Part shown: positions 1-6,397 of the stretch, piece by piece | Layout: each line of letters starts with the position of its first letter | Numbering within the stretch: the first letter of the stretch is position 1 | Source: Methanomassiliicoccaceae archaeon | GTDB lineage: Archaea; Thermoplasmatota; Thermoplasmata; Methanomassiliicoccales; UBA472 | NCBI GenBank assembly: GCA_016919565.1 | Contig: JACXTO010000160.1 | Span: forward strand, 1 to 9,467 | DNA length: 9,467 nt | Direction of reading: 5' to 3' | The notes under the pieces: model-generated | What the model saw: the letters and a program-made list of their open reading frames with translations, nothing else | The model's database searches: none | Told to the model about the DNA's origin: nothing | Translations under genes and position numbers: made by a program

Positions 1-306
1 CAGGCCATAGAATGAGGTGTCGAGCTTGCCCCGGAAACGGCGGAGGTTGAGCACCACCAGCTTGATCATCTCCTCAAGAACGGCGAAAAGGAGGGCGAAC
101 AGGATGAAGGACATGTCGAACGATGATTGCACGGCGTACACCACCACGCCGATCACCAGCCCGATCGCTAGATAGGTGAAGACCACACGGTCGTCGAAGA
201 ACGGTCGCTTCACCTTGGGGTGGGTGTAGTCGCGAAGGGACCAGTACATCAGCAACAGGGCGGGCGCGATGCCGACGGCCGCAGCGATGAACATGTCATT
301 ATTCAT
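1..306 (-). CDS. PrsW-like intramembrane protease (CPBP superfamily), N-terminal part
   Basis: The 102 visible residues read from an ATG at 306 and run off the window edge, so the C-terminal part is missing. The protein is strongly hydrophobic with predicted membrane segments near residues 5-22, 42-60 and 65-86. The third ends in E-E-M-I-K (E78, E79, K82), which matches the E-E-x-x-K active-site signature of PrsW-type proteases. It is followed by D-T-S-F-Y-G-L (residues 96-102), resembling the D-x-x-x-Y-G-x-x-x-G-x-G-F segment next in that family. PrsW proteins cleave membrane-anchored regulators such as anti-sigma factors in bacteria; archaeal substrates are unknown. A TATA-like element about 30 bp upstream implies a leaderless mRNA starting at or near this ATG. 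The promoter lies inside the 3' end of the neighbouring gene. The family call rests on a short signature in a fragment and could be wrong. Confidence 0.6.
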   Translation of the reverse strand, partial: MNNDMFIAAAVGIAPALLLMYWSLRDYTHPKVKRPFFDDRVVFTYLAIGLVIGVVVYAVQSSFDMSFILFALLFAVLEEMIKLVVLNLRRFRGKLDTSFYGL

Positions 307-330
307 GGACCGCGTTCGATGAATCCGTTG

Positions 331-340
331 AGATATTTAA
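331..340 (-). promoter_or_regulatory. TATA box for the PrsW-like gene
   Basis: On the minus strand this reads TTAAATATCT. Its centre is about 30 bp upstream of the ATG at 306, which places transcription start at or very near the start codon (leaderless). It overlaps the TAA stop (337-339) of the upstream gene, so the PrsW-like gene probably has its own promoter despite the tight spacing. Confidence 0.55.
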
Positions 341-2247
341 CTTTGCGTTTTCGTCCCCGGTTCGCTGGATACGAGCTTATCGTAATAATGGGCCACGACG
401 CAGACCTCGGCGCACTTGCCGCACTGGTCGCAGCGCCCCTCGTCCACCACCGGCCCGTACTTGATGGTGATGGCGCCCTTGCGGCAGTTCTTCACGCAGA
501 TGCCGCACATGGTGCACATCTGCGCCCGGAGGAACGCCTTCACGCCTGCTTCGAACATCCGTTCCGCCTTCTCCTTCGTCTCCGCGGTCGCCACCACCTG
601 GCCTCCGCCAAAGACCTTCACCGTTCCACGATTGGACTTGGTGAGGGCGATCTCGAACTCCGGCGAGAATCGGGTGCTTCCCACGGTCCGCAAGACCTCC
701 GCCACCCGACCGAAAGGACGCTGCACCGGGGTGGCGATCACTCCCTCGATGGAATAGCCGCCGGTGAGGCAGGGGCTGACGCCCCTGGTCATCCTCAGCC
801 TGAGCCGGTCGGAGCGCTGCCGGGGCACCTTGAGGCGGATCTCCTCGGCCAGCTTGCGCATCTTCGGGGGCAGCACCTTCCAGCGCCAGAATCCATAGCG
901 GACGAAGTCATGATCGGAGCCGGCCGCGATAGACCAGCGGTCGAGATGCTCCATCCATTGCTTGTGAAGCTCGGGGTGGATGCGGGAGGTGGTCTTCCAT
1001 TCGCTCGCCAGGCAAGCGGGGCAGAGATAGCAGCCGATCCGCTCGAAATCCTCCTCGTACAGGGGATTGTAGTCCAGGCCGCTCCACCAGATGTAGCCCC
1101 AGACCTCCACCGCCCGCCATCCGCGGATGGGGTTCAGTATCGTCTGATTGGGCACGAAGGGATTGCTCTCAACGAAACCGATGTCCGACCTGGCGAACGA
1201 CTCCAGGGCGCGATTCCCCTCGATGGTGATGGTCCCCTCGGCGAAGTTGCGCTCTATCATCTCGGTGAGGGGCGCAAGCTTGCAGACCTTGCAGCACCAG
1301 CGGAAGTCCTTGGCCGGCGGCCCGAAGGAATCGACCTGCTCCCAGAACGATTTGCCAGCGTCAGCTACCAGAAGCTTCAGGCCATGCTTGCGGGCGAACC
1401 CGTGGACGTAGCTTACCGTCTCAGGGAATTCTAGGCCGGTGTTGACGAAGAGGAGCGTGACTCCTTTCAGTGCCTTCTGGGCGATGCCGAAGCAGGCCAA
1501 TGAGTCCTTTCCTCCGCTGAAGGAAAGGGTGACGGGCAGCTTGCGGCTGGAGGTGAACGATTTCACATCGCTCACCGCCTTCGACTCCAGCCTGATGAAA
1601 TGTTTCCGGTTCGCGTTCACGAAGCGGGTCAGTGGGGCTGAGCGGGGCACCCAGCGCTCGCCCATCTTCTCCACGTCCCTGATGTGGATCGCCTTCTCGG
1701 CGGTCTTGATCTGGTCGGATGGGACCTTGGCATCGGCCGAACTGAGAAGATTGCCGAGGATAGCGATCAGCGGATCGCCCGCATGGAAATGCCCGCGGAC
1801 CTCGAGCACCTCGCTTCCGTCGAGGCTCTTGCCCTTCAGATGCCCAGATTGGGGCTTAATTATCACGACGTTCTTCTTGGCCTCCGTGCCTATCAGGCGG
1901 GCGCCCTCGATCTTCAGGTCGAGCATGAAGTCGTCCCTCTTCAGGTCGAATCGCAGCGTCCCGATGACCTGACCGCCGACCACGATCTCGTCGGTCCGGT
2001 CCTCGCCGGCGACCTTGTTGAAGAATATCGTCTTGTTCTTCAGAACGCTGGACGCATGGAAATTCCTCTCGAACAGATGGGATACCAGGTCGATGCCCTT
2101 CTGCATGGCCGGCCTGAGGTCGCCGGGCGATGAGACCATGAAGGCGCGACCAGCCCCCTCGCACTCGTCGCACTTGTCGCCGAGTATGAGGGTGCCGCAG
2201 TTGTCGCACCATTTGAACTGAACCTTGCCGTGATGATACCTTGGCAT
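337..2247 (-). CDS. PAPS-reductase-superfamily protein with Zn ribbon, PUA-like domain and 2x[4Fe-4S] ferredoxin
   Basis: This large multidomain redox protein has 636 residues from the chosen start. Numbering here is from the upstream ATG at 2259; subtract 4 for the chosen start. A zinc ribbon comes first (C18, C21, C30, C33), then a PUA-like RNA-binding region (roughly 83-145). The PAPS-reductase/PP-loop domain carries S-G-G-K-D-S at 248-253, a W-C-C-K-V-C cluster (C322, C323, C326) and G-C-Y-L-C-P-A-C-L (C410, C413, C416). The C-terminus is a bacterial-type ferredoxin with two C-x2-C-x2-C-x3-C motifs (C582-C592 and C610-C620). PAPS-reductase domains bind an adenylyl nucleotide and reduce or transfer sulfur; here the electrons could come from the fused ferredoxin. 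The PUA-like part hints at an RNA or tRNA substrate, so tRNA thiolation is an alternative to sulfate assimilation. The start at 2247 is chosen because GGTGA lies 4 nt upstream; 2259 is the alternative. The stop is TAA. The architecture is clear but the exact substrate is not known. Confidence 0.88.
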   Translation of the reverse strand: MPRYHHGKVQFKWCDNCGTLILGDKCDECEGAGRAFMVSSPGDLRPAMQKGIDLVSHLFERNFHASSVLKNKTIFFNKVAGEDRTDEIVVGGQVIGTLRFDLKRDDFMLDLKIEGARLIGTEAKKNVVIIKPQSGHLKGKSLDGSEVLEVRGHFHAGDPLIAILGNLLSSADAKVPSDQIKTAEKAIHIRDVEKMGERWVPRSAPLTRFVNANRKHFIRLESKAVSDVKSFTSSRKLPVTLSFSGGKDSLACFGIAQKALKGVTLLFVNTGLEFPETVSYVHGFARKHGLKLLVADAGKSFWEQVDSFGPPAKDFRWCCKVCKLAPLTEMIERNFAEGTITIEGNRALESFARSDIGFVESNPFVPNQTILNPIRGWRAVEVWGYIWWSGLDYNPLYEEDFERIGCYLCPACLASEWKTTSRIHPELHKQWMEHLDRWSIAAGSDHDFVRYGFWRWKVLPPKMRKLAEEIRLKVPRQRSDRLRLRMTRGVSPCLTGGYSIEGVIATPVQRPFGRVAEVLRTVGSTRFSPEFEIALTKSNRGTVKVFGGGQVVATAETKEKAERMFEAGVKAFLRAQMCTMCGICVKNCRKGAITIKYGPVVDEGRCDQCGKCAEVCVVAHYYDKLVSSEPGTKTQS

Positions 2248-2251
2248 ATGC

Positions 2252-2256
2252 TCACC
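2252..2256 (-). promoter_or_regulatory. Shine-Dalgarno site deciding the start of the PAPS-reductase-like gene
   Basis: The minus strand reads GGTGA followed by four bases and then ATG at 2247. This matches the archaeal anti-SD complement well. It favours the ATG at 2247 over the in-frame ATG at 2259, which has no comparable site in front of it. Confidence 0.5.
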
Positions 2257-2413
2257 CATGAAGGCTTTCTGTACTTCAAGCTATCCCGTGATAGGCTGAG
2301 AAGGCTGGCCTCTGATGGCCAGGCGATGTCAGTTTCGAGGAATGTGGTATCACGATCGAATCGTTCTGGGGGTGGTCGTTGCGTCTTCGTGAGATAGGCC
2401 GCATTCAAAGATA

Positions 2414-2425
2414 GTGCTAAATAGC
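2414..2425 (+). promoter_or_regulatory. TATA-like element for the M50 protease gene
   Basis: The sequence GTGCTAAATAGC has its A/T core at 2418-2423, about 31 bp before the ATG at 2452, in the 204-bp gap between two divergent genes. The mRNA would have a leader of at most a few bases. The rest of the gap (2260-2413) shows no gene. It holds only a weak inverted repeat, CTATC-CCGT-GATAG, at 2281-2294. Confidence 0.4.
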
Positions 2426-2451
2426 GCCCTCCGCAATCAGGCCGAAAAGCG

Positions 2452-3096
2452 ATGAGGCCACAGATGTACGACGAGATGGGCGCGCTCTACCTCCCTCCCG
2501 GGGCTGGAAGGATTCGTTTCAGCCGAAAGGAGGTTGTGCAGATGCTCATCGCGGTGGCGGCGCTCTCCTTCGCCTTCTTCATGATAATGATCCCCGCGAA
2601 CGCGAGCACTTACGCCTTGACATATTACGCGGTGGTCTCGACGATCGCGGTGATAACCGGCTTCCTGATGCACGAGATCGCGCACAAGTTCATGGCGCAG
2701 AGGTATGGCGCCTGGGCGGAGTTCCGCATCTTCCCCCTGGGACTGCTCATGGCGGTCGTCTTCTCGTTCATGGGATTCGTTTTCGCCGCGCCCGGCGCGG
2801 TGTACATCAACGGCAGGCTGACGCGCCAGCAGAACGGGCTGGTCAGCCTTGCGGGCCCTGCCCTCAATCTGTCCCTGGGAGCGGTGATGATGTTCGTCGG
2901 GGTAACGCTGCCGCTGACCGACCTCACCTTCGCCATCTACCTCATCGGCAGGATCAGCATCTTCCTGGCGCTCTTCAACCTACTCCCGATACCTCCGCTG
3001 GACGGCTACAAGGTGGCCACCTGGAACATCGGCGTTTACGTGCTGGTCATGGGAGCGACGGTGGTGCTGTTCCTGTTCAGCATGGGGATAATCTGA
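2452..3096 (+). CDS. Site-2-protease-type M50 zinc metalloprotease
   Basis: The 214-residue integral membrane protein belongs to the M50 (S2P/SpoIVFB-like) family, which cuts transmembrane substrates within the bilayer. The zinc motif H-E-I-A-H (H74, E75, H78) lies in a hydrophobic segment, and the third ligand region N-L-L-P-I-P-P-L-D-G (N176 to G185, with D184) matches the family N-x-x-P-x-x-x-x-D-G. Hydrophobic segments are visible around 30-50, 55-72, 93-115, 133-153, 158-178 and 192-212. The first about 28 residues are a cytosolic tail. No PDZ or CBS domain is present, so this is a minimal form. The ATG at 2452 is chosen because of the TATA-like element about 31 bp upstream; a second in-frame ATG at 2464 is possible. 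Its stop lies 3 bp from the stop of the convergent GlcD-type gene. The substrate is unknown. Confidence 0.9.
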   Translation: MRPQMYDEMGALYLPPGAGRIRFSRKEVVQMLIAVAALSFAFFMIMIPANASTYALTYYAVVSTIAVITGFLMHEIAHKFMAQRYGAWAEFRIFPLGLLMAVVFSFMGFVFAAPGAVYINGRLTRQQNGLVSLAGPALNLSLGAVMMFVGVTLPLTDLTFAIYLIGRISIFLALFNLLPIPPLDGYKVATWNIGVYVLVMGATVVLFLFSMGII

Positions 3097-3099
3097 GCC

Positions 3100-4533
3100 T
3101 CACTCCGAGTACTTGTCACAGGGGTATCGCAGCATGCACAATATGCTGCCCTCCCATTGGGCGATCTTGCCAGGGTTTAGGATGTTGTTCGGGTCCATCG
3201 CCTGCTTGATGACGATCATCGTCTCCCAGGCCGTGGGGCGTTCCCTCTTGAAGTAGGGCGCCTTGGATATTCCCACGCCATGCTCCCCGGTCACCGTTCC
3301 GCCTAGAGCGATCACTGTGTCGAATATCTCGCTCACAGCCTTCTCGCCGCGCTGCCAGTAGTCCTCCGATGTCGGGTCGAGCAGCATCTTGGTGTGCAGG
3401 TTGCCGTCGCCCGCGTGCCCGTAGGTCCCGACGATGACGCCATTCCTTTCAGCTATCTTGTGGAATGCGACGACCGCCTCCGGTATCCTCGATATCGGAA
3501 CCGCCATGTCGTCCGCCAGCGAGACCGATACGAAGCCCGCCCCGAAGCGCGAGAGAGAGGACATGATGCTCTTGCGACCGTAGGTCCACTTGGCCATCTG
3601 CTTGGTATCTGAAGAGAATTCCACGCTCACCGCCCCGACCTCGTTGCAGATGCCCTGGACCACCTTCGACTCCTCCTCGACCGCCGCAGGCTCTCCGTCC
3701 ACCTCGATCATGCACAGAGCCTCCACGTCCGGGAAGCCGGCCTTGACTGTCTTGTTGACCGCTTTGATGCAGGTCGAGTCCATTATCTCAATGGCGGATG
3801 GGATAAGTGGCTTGGCGATTATCTTGGAGACGCATTTCCCGGCCCGCTCCAGCGTGTCGAAGCCGGCCACGATCATGGCAGCCTTCTTCGCCTTCGGGGT
3901 GATACGAAGCGTCAGCTCGGTGATTATCCCCAGCGTCCCTTCGCTGCCGACGAAAAGACGCTCCAATTGATAGCCAGAGGAGTTCTTCAGCGTCCTCGTG
4001 CCCACTCGGATGATCTTGCCGCTGGCAAGCACGACCTCCAGACCTAGTACGTAGTCGCGGATGGCTCCGTACTTGATCGCCCGCATCCCTGAGGCGTTGG
4101 TGGCGACCATGCCGCCCATGGTGCAGGCCTCGCCGCTTCCTGGCGCCGTCGGTATGGAGAACTTGAATGGCGCCAAGGCATCCATGAGCCGATCATAGAT
4201 CACTCCGGGCTCGACCACGCAGTAGAGGTCCTCGACCCGTATCTCCTTGATGCGGTTCATGCGGGTCATGTCCAGGACGATCCCACCCTCGAGAGGCACG
4301 GCGCTGCCGCACAGGCCAGTACCTCCGCCCCGAGCCAGGATGGGAACGCGTCGTTCGTTGGCCAGGCGCACAATGGCGGACACCTGCTCGGTGCTCCTCG
4401 GCTGCACCACGATCTCCGGTGATCGATGATGGATGGAGGCGTCGAACCCGTAGGTGTAGAGATCGGCCACCAGAGTGGAACAGTTCTCCTCGCCAGCTAT
4501 GCCCTTGATCGCCTGAATCGTGTCCGCATCCAT
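3100..4533 (-). CDS. FAD-linked oxidase, GlcD / D-lactate dehydrogenase type
   Basis: The 477-residue flavoprotein belongs to the vanillyl-alcohol-oxidase-like FAD family that includes glycolate oxidase subunit GlcD and D-lactate dehydrogenases. It would oxidise a 2-hydroxyacid to the 2-oxoacid. The FAD-binding PCMH domain covers about residues 36-215, with the pyrophosphate loop A-R-G-G-G-T-G-L-C-G-S (67-77), P-G-S-G-E-A-C-T-M-G-G-M (131-142) and V-G-S-E-G-T-L-G (195-202). The C-terminal cap carries G-H-A-G-D-G-N-L-H (372-380), T-G-E-H-G-V-G (415-421) and M-D-P-N-N-I-L-N-P-G-K (446-456). After this usual end there is a tail of about 20 residues with two cysteines (C466, C472). No Fe-S GlcF/CCG partner gene is adjacent, so the electron acceptor is unclear. 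Substrate cannot be assigned from sequence alone. The start is supported by a TATA-like element at 4566-4572. Confidence 0.9.
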   Translation of the reverse strand: MDADTIQAIKGIAGEENCSTLVADLYTYGFDASIHHRSPEIVVQPRSTEQVSAIVRLANERRVPILARGGGTGLCGSAVPLEGGIVLDMTRMNRIKEIRVEDLYCVVEPGVIYDRLMDALAPFKFSIPTAPGSGEACTMGGMVATNASGMRAIKYGAIRDYVLGLEVVLASGKIIRVGTRTLKNSSGYQLERLFVGSEGTLGIITELTLRITPKAKKAAMIVAGFDTLERAGKCVSKIIAKPLIPSAIEIMDSTCIKAVNKTVKAGFPDVEALCMIEVDGEPAAVEEESKVVQGICNEVGAVSVEFSSDTKQMAKWTYGRKSIMSSLSRFGAGFVSVSLADDMAVPISRIPEAVVAFHKIAERNGVIVGTYGHAGDGNLHTKMLLDPTSEDYWQRGEKAVSEIFDTVIALGGTVTGEHGVGISKAPYFKRERPTAWETMIVIKQAMDPNNILNPGKIAQWEGSILCMLRYPCDKYSE

Positions 4534-4565
4534 GATTTGAGACCGACATCAAATCCCATCCAAAG

Positions 4566-4572
4566 TAATAAA
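4566..4572 (-). promoter_or_regulatory. TATA box for the GlcD-type gene
   Basis: On the minus strand this reads TTTATTA within GGTTTATTACTTTGG. The predicted transcription start is about 4543, giving a leader of about 10 nt before the ATG at 4533. The palindrome at 4578-4605 lies directly upstream, next to where TFB would contact the BRE. Confidence 0.5.
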
Positions 4573-4577
4573 CCGTG

Positions 4578-4605
4578 TCATCCGAACAGCTTGTTCGTCG
4601 GATGA
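4578..4605. promoter_or_regulatory. Nested inverted repeat, probable operator
   Basis: Outer arms TCATCCGA (4578-4585) and TCGGATGA (4598-4605) are perfect inverted repeats. Inside them lies a second perfect palindrome, CGAACA-GCT-TGTTCG (4583-4597). The site sits between two divergent promoters, 6 bp upstream of the GlcD TATA box and about 36 bp upstream of the TATA box of the RLAN operon. This suggests a dimeric regulator that could act on either or both genes. The regulator is not identifiable here. Confidence 0.5.
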
Positions 4606-4640
4606 GAACATCCTCCGAATCCCGACCCAGCTCAGGAACA

Positions 4641-4648
4641 TATATAAG
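4641..4648 (+). promoter_or_regulatory. Strong TATA box for the RLAN/ATP-grasp operon
   Basis: TATATAAG is a near-consensus archaeal box A. It predicts transcription start near 4670-4673, roughly 175 nt before the GTG at 4847. Such a long leader is unlike the leaderless or short-leader genes elsewhere in the window. It suggests that translation begins further upstream (ATG 4692 or 4699) or that the leader has a regulatory role. Confidence 0.65.
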
Positions 4649-4740
4649 CCTGGATTCTGAATAGCGTTCCAATCGAAAGAACTGTGATTTCATGGAAGAT
4701 GGCCCAACGGAATCCGAAGATGGTGATAGTAGTGAACGTC

Positions 4741-4757
4741 GGCCCGAAACGCGGGCC
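4741..4757 (+). other. Hairpin in the RLAN gene leader
   Basis: GGCCCG-AAACG-CGGGCC forms a perfect 6-bp, five-of-six G:C stem with a 5-nt loop. It lies in the stretch (4736-4764) where the short upstream frame beginning at 4699 and the open RLAN frame overlap, 7 nt before the TGA (4765-4767) that ends the short frame. It could be a coincidence of GC-rich coding sequence. Confidence 0.4.
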
Positions 4758-4846
4758 ACCGAGATGAACACCAGGGGAATGCGGAGCTCCTTTTCCAGCG
4801 CGATCTGCATTGCCCGTCGCCGAATGGCAACGTCGCCCAGGGGGGC

Positions 4847-5521
4847 GTGTCCGAGTTGAGGGAGAAGCGGGACCGCTTCCTCAGGCAAGATGAGATCGTC
4901 ACCCTCAACCTGGAGGACAGCACGCACGTCGTTAGCGAGAACCACTTCTACAAGAGCGAGGGCTATTACGCGCTGGTGAAGAACGAGATCAGCGGCATCA
5001 ACACACTGCCTCGGAGCGCGGACGTCATCGACGCCTACATCGTACCGATATGCCTGGAGAAGGCCAAGCTGGCCGGGATCGACGTAAGCGAATGGGAGGT
5101 CTCCTATTCCTACGTGACAGCTCCATGCATAATCTACGGGCTGAACTATTTCGCCACCCCGGGAGAGTTCACCATCGCCCGAGAGGCAGAGCAGGCCAGG
5201 GAGATCATCAAGCACGTCACGAACAACGGCAAGTATCCCTTCTGCTATCAGAGCCTGAAGCCTGGCGAGGAGGTCCGAACGGCGAACATGGTCTTCGGGA
5301 AGACCGCCAACGCCAAGGACGCCGGGCTCCCAGTCCTCGCAAAGCAAGTCTACGATGAATTCAAGATCCCGCTGGCGAGCATGACCTACATCGCTTCCGG
5401 CGACAGGTGCAAGCTCTCTTCGCTCGGTCCAGTGAGGTACACAAAGCTGACCAAGGACGAGAAGACGCTGCTCGGCGGCTACCTGAACCGCAAATGGGAC
5501 TCGTTCGAGGAGGGAAGCTGA
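4847..5521 (+). CDS. RimK-like ATP-grasp N-terminal (RLAN) domain protein, stand-alone
   Basis: The frame encodes 224 residues from GTG. Family features are V-T-L-N-L near residues 18-22, H-F-Y-K-S-E-G-Y-Y (33-41; relatives have Y-x-S-x-G-Y-Y), a following L-P-R (54-56), and the C-terminal F-G-K-T...A-K-Q-V-Y-D-E-F-K-I-P-L (150-176). In many bacteria this domain is fused in front of a RimK-like ATP-grasp domain. Here that partner is the next gene, overlapping by one base in TGATG (5519-5523), which implies translational coupling and probably a two-subunit enzyme. The GTG start is doubtful. Six Gs (4840-4845) abut it, but the promoter is about 175 nt upstream. A frame from ATG 4699 begins M-A-Q-R-N-P-K-M-V-I-V-V-N-V-G, much like a normal RLAN first strand, yet ends at TGA 4765. 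A +1 shift between 4736 and 4764 would join it to this frame. The gene may therefore be frameshifted, either truly or by sequence error. Confidence 0.72.
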   Translation: MSELREKRDRFLRQDEIVTLNLEDSTHVVSENHFYKSEGYYALVKNEISGINTLPRSADVIDAYIVPICLEKAKLAGIDVSEWEVSYSYVTAPCIIYGLNYFATPGEFTIAREAEQAREIIKHVTNNGKYPFCYQSLKPGEEVRTANMVFGKTANAKDAGLPVLAKQVYDEFKIPLASMTYIASGDRCKLSSLGPVRYTKLTKDEKTLLGGYLNRKWDSFEEGS

Positions 5522-6396
5522 TGTCCAACCTGGGCATATTCGTGAACCGGCAGACGGTGAGCAACGCCGAGCAACTGCAGGCGCTCATCAAATGCCGCGA
5601 TGCAGCGGAGGAGCTGGGCCACAGCGCCGATTTCATCTTCCCGTCCGAGATAAAGCGCATCCTGAAGTCGGACGGCATATTCATCCGCCACAACACCGAC
5701 CCGATGAACGTTGCCTTCGTCGCCGCCAAGATGGCGGCGCTGCACAACATCCCGGTCATCGACGACCCTTCCTCCATCCAGATCTGCGCCGACAAGATCA
5801 ACATGTACTACCATCTGATGAAGAACAACGTCTCCATCCCGAGGACGGAGTTCCTCAGCCGGAAGGACATCACCGAGGCGAGGGGGCAGCAGCTCCTGGA
5901 CGAATGGGGCACGCCGTTGGTGCTGAAGGAACCGAGCACCTGCTTCTCCGCCAGGGTGGAGAAGTCCAAGGACGCCAAGGAGTTCGTGCACATCGGGCGG
6001 CGTTTCAGCCACATGTCCGACTGGATCGTGGCCCAGGAGTTCATCCGCTCCCGCTACGACTGGCGCATTGGAGTGCTCGGAGGGCAGCTGCTCTACGCCT
6101 GCAAGTACATCATCCCGCAGGACTCGTTCAAGATCCAGGCGCAGGTCGAAGGTCATCTGGTCTATTGCCAGACCGAGAGCGTCCCGATGGAGAGTATACC
6201 AGCGGCGGTCCTGGAGACCGGCCTGAAGGCGGGCCGCTCGATCGGCAACGGCCTTTACGGTGTCGACTTGAAGGAGTGCGATGGCAAGGTGTACGTCATC
6301 GAAGTGAACGACAATCCGTCGCTGGAGAGCGGAGAGGACAGCTGCTACCCGGACATCTACCACAAGATCGTCAAGCGGCTGCTCGAGTGCAACTGA
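5521..6396 (+). CDS. RimK-like ATP-grasp ligase
   Basis: The 291-residue ATP-grasp protein resembles the C-terminal half of RLAN-ATP-grasp fusions. ATP-grasp enzymes activate a carboxylate as acyl-phosphate and join it to an amine or thiol, usually forming a peptide-like bond. Visible elements are the pre-ATP-grasp segment with F-I-R-H-N-T-D-P (54-61), K92 opening the ATP-grasp fold, V-L-K-E-P (134-138) with nucleotide-binding K136, Q-E-F-I (172-175), D180/R182, and Y-G-V-D-L (246-250) followed by V-I-E-V-N-D-N-P (259-266), whose E261 and N263 should bind Mg. The usual glycine-rich loop, D-G-S-F-S-R-G-V as recalled for relatives, is here S-T-C-F-S-A-R-V (139-146), lacking both glycines. The ATG overlaps the upstream stop, fixing the start; the open frame extends upstream to 5407 but that part lies over the RLAN gene. 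The substrate is unknown; peptide, amino-acid or metabolite ligation are all possible. Confidence 0.88.
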   Translation: MSNLGIFVNRQTVSNAEQLQALIKCRDAAEELGHSADFIFPSEIKRILKSDGIFIRHNTDPMNVAFVAAKMAALHNIPVIDDPSSIQICADKINMYYHLMKNNVSIPRTEFLSRKDITEARGQQLLDEWGTPLVLKEPSTCFSARVEKSKDAKEFVHIGRRFSHMSDWIVAQEFIRSRYDWRIGVLGGQLLYACKYIIPQDSFKIQAQVEGHLVYCQTESVPMESIPAAVLETGLKAGRSIGNGLYGVDLKECDGKVYVIEVNDNPSLESGEDSCYPDIYHKIVKRLLECN

Positions 6397-6397
6397 C

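Noticed and set aside
220..1434. Long plus-strand open frame (404 codons)
   Set aside because: It lies antisense to the PAPS-reductase-like gene, is rich in His/Pro/Arg/Ala without recognisable motifs, and the opposite strand has clear family domains. It is a GC-rich shadow.
2281..2294. Inverted repeat CTATC-CCGT-GATAG in the 2260-2451 gap
   Set aside because: Only 5-bp arms and not clearly placed relative to a promoter; too weak to call an operator.
4692..4856. Short open frame from ATG 4692 ending at TGA 4856
   Set aside because: The peptide is Ser/Arg-rich with no family resemblance. The frame from 4699 looks more like an RLAN start, so I do not call this one a gene.
4193..5347. Minus-strand open frame of 384 codons across the divergent intergenic region
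   Set aside because: It overlaps GlcD out of frame and RLAN antisense, crosses both promoters and shows no family motif. Chance open frame.
5479..6363. Minus-strand open frame of 294 codons
   Set aside because: Antisense to the ATP-grasp gene, whose motifs are unmistakable; low-complexity Val/Asp/His/Leu composition typical of shadow frames.
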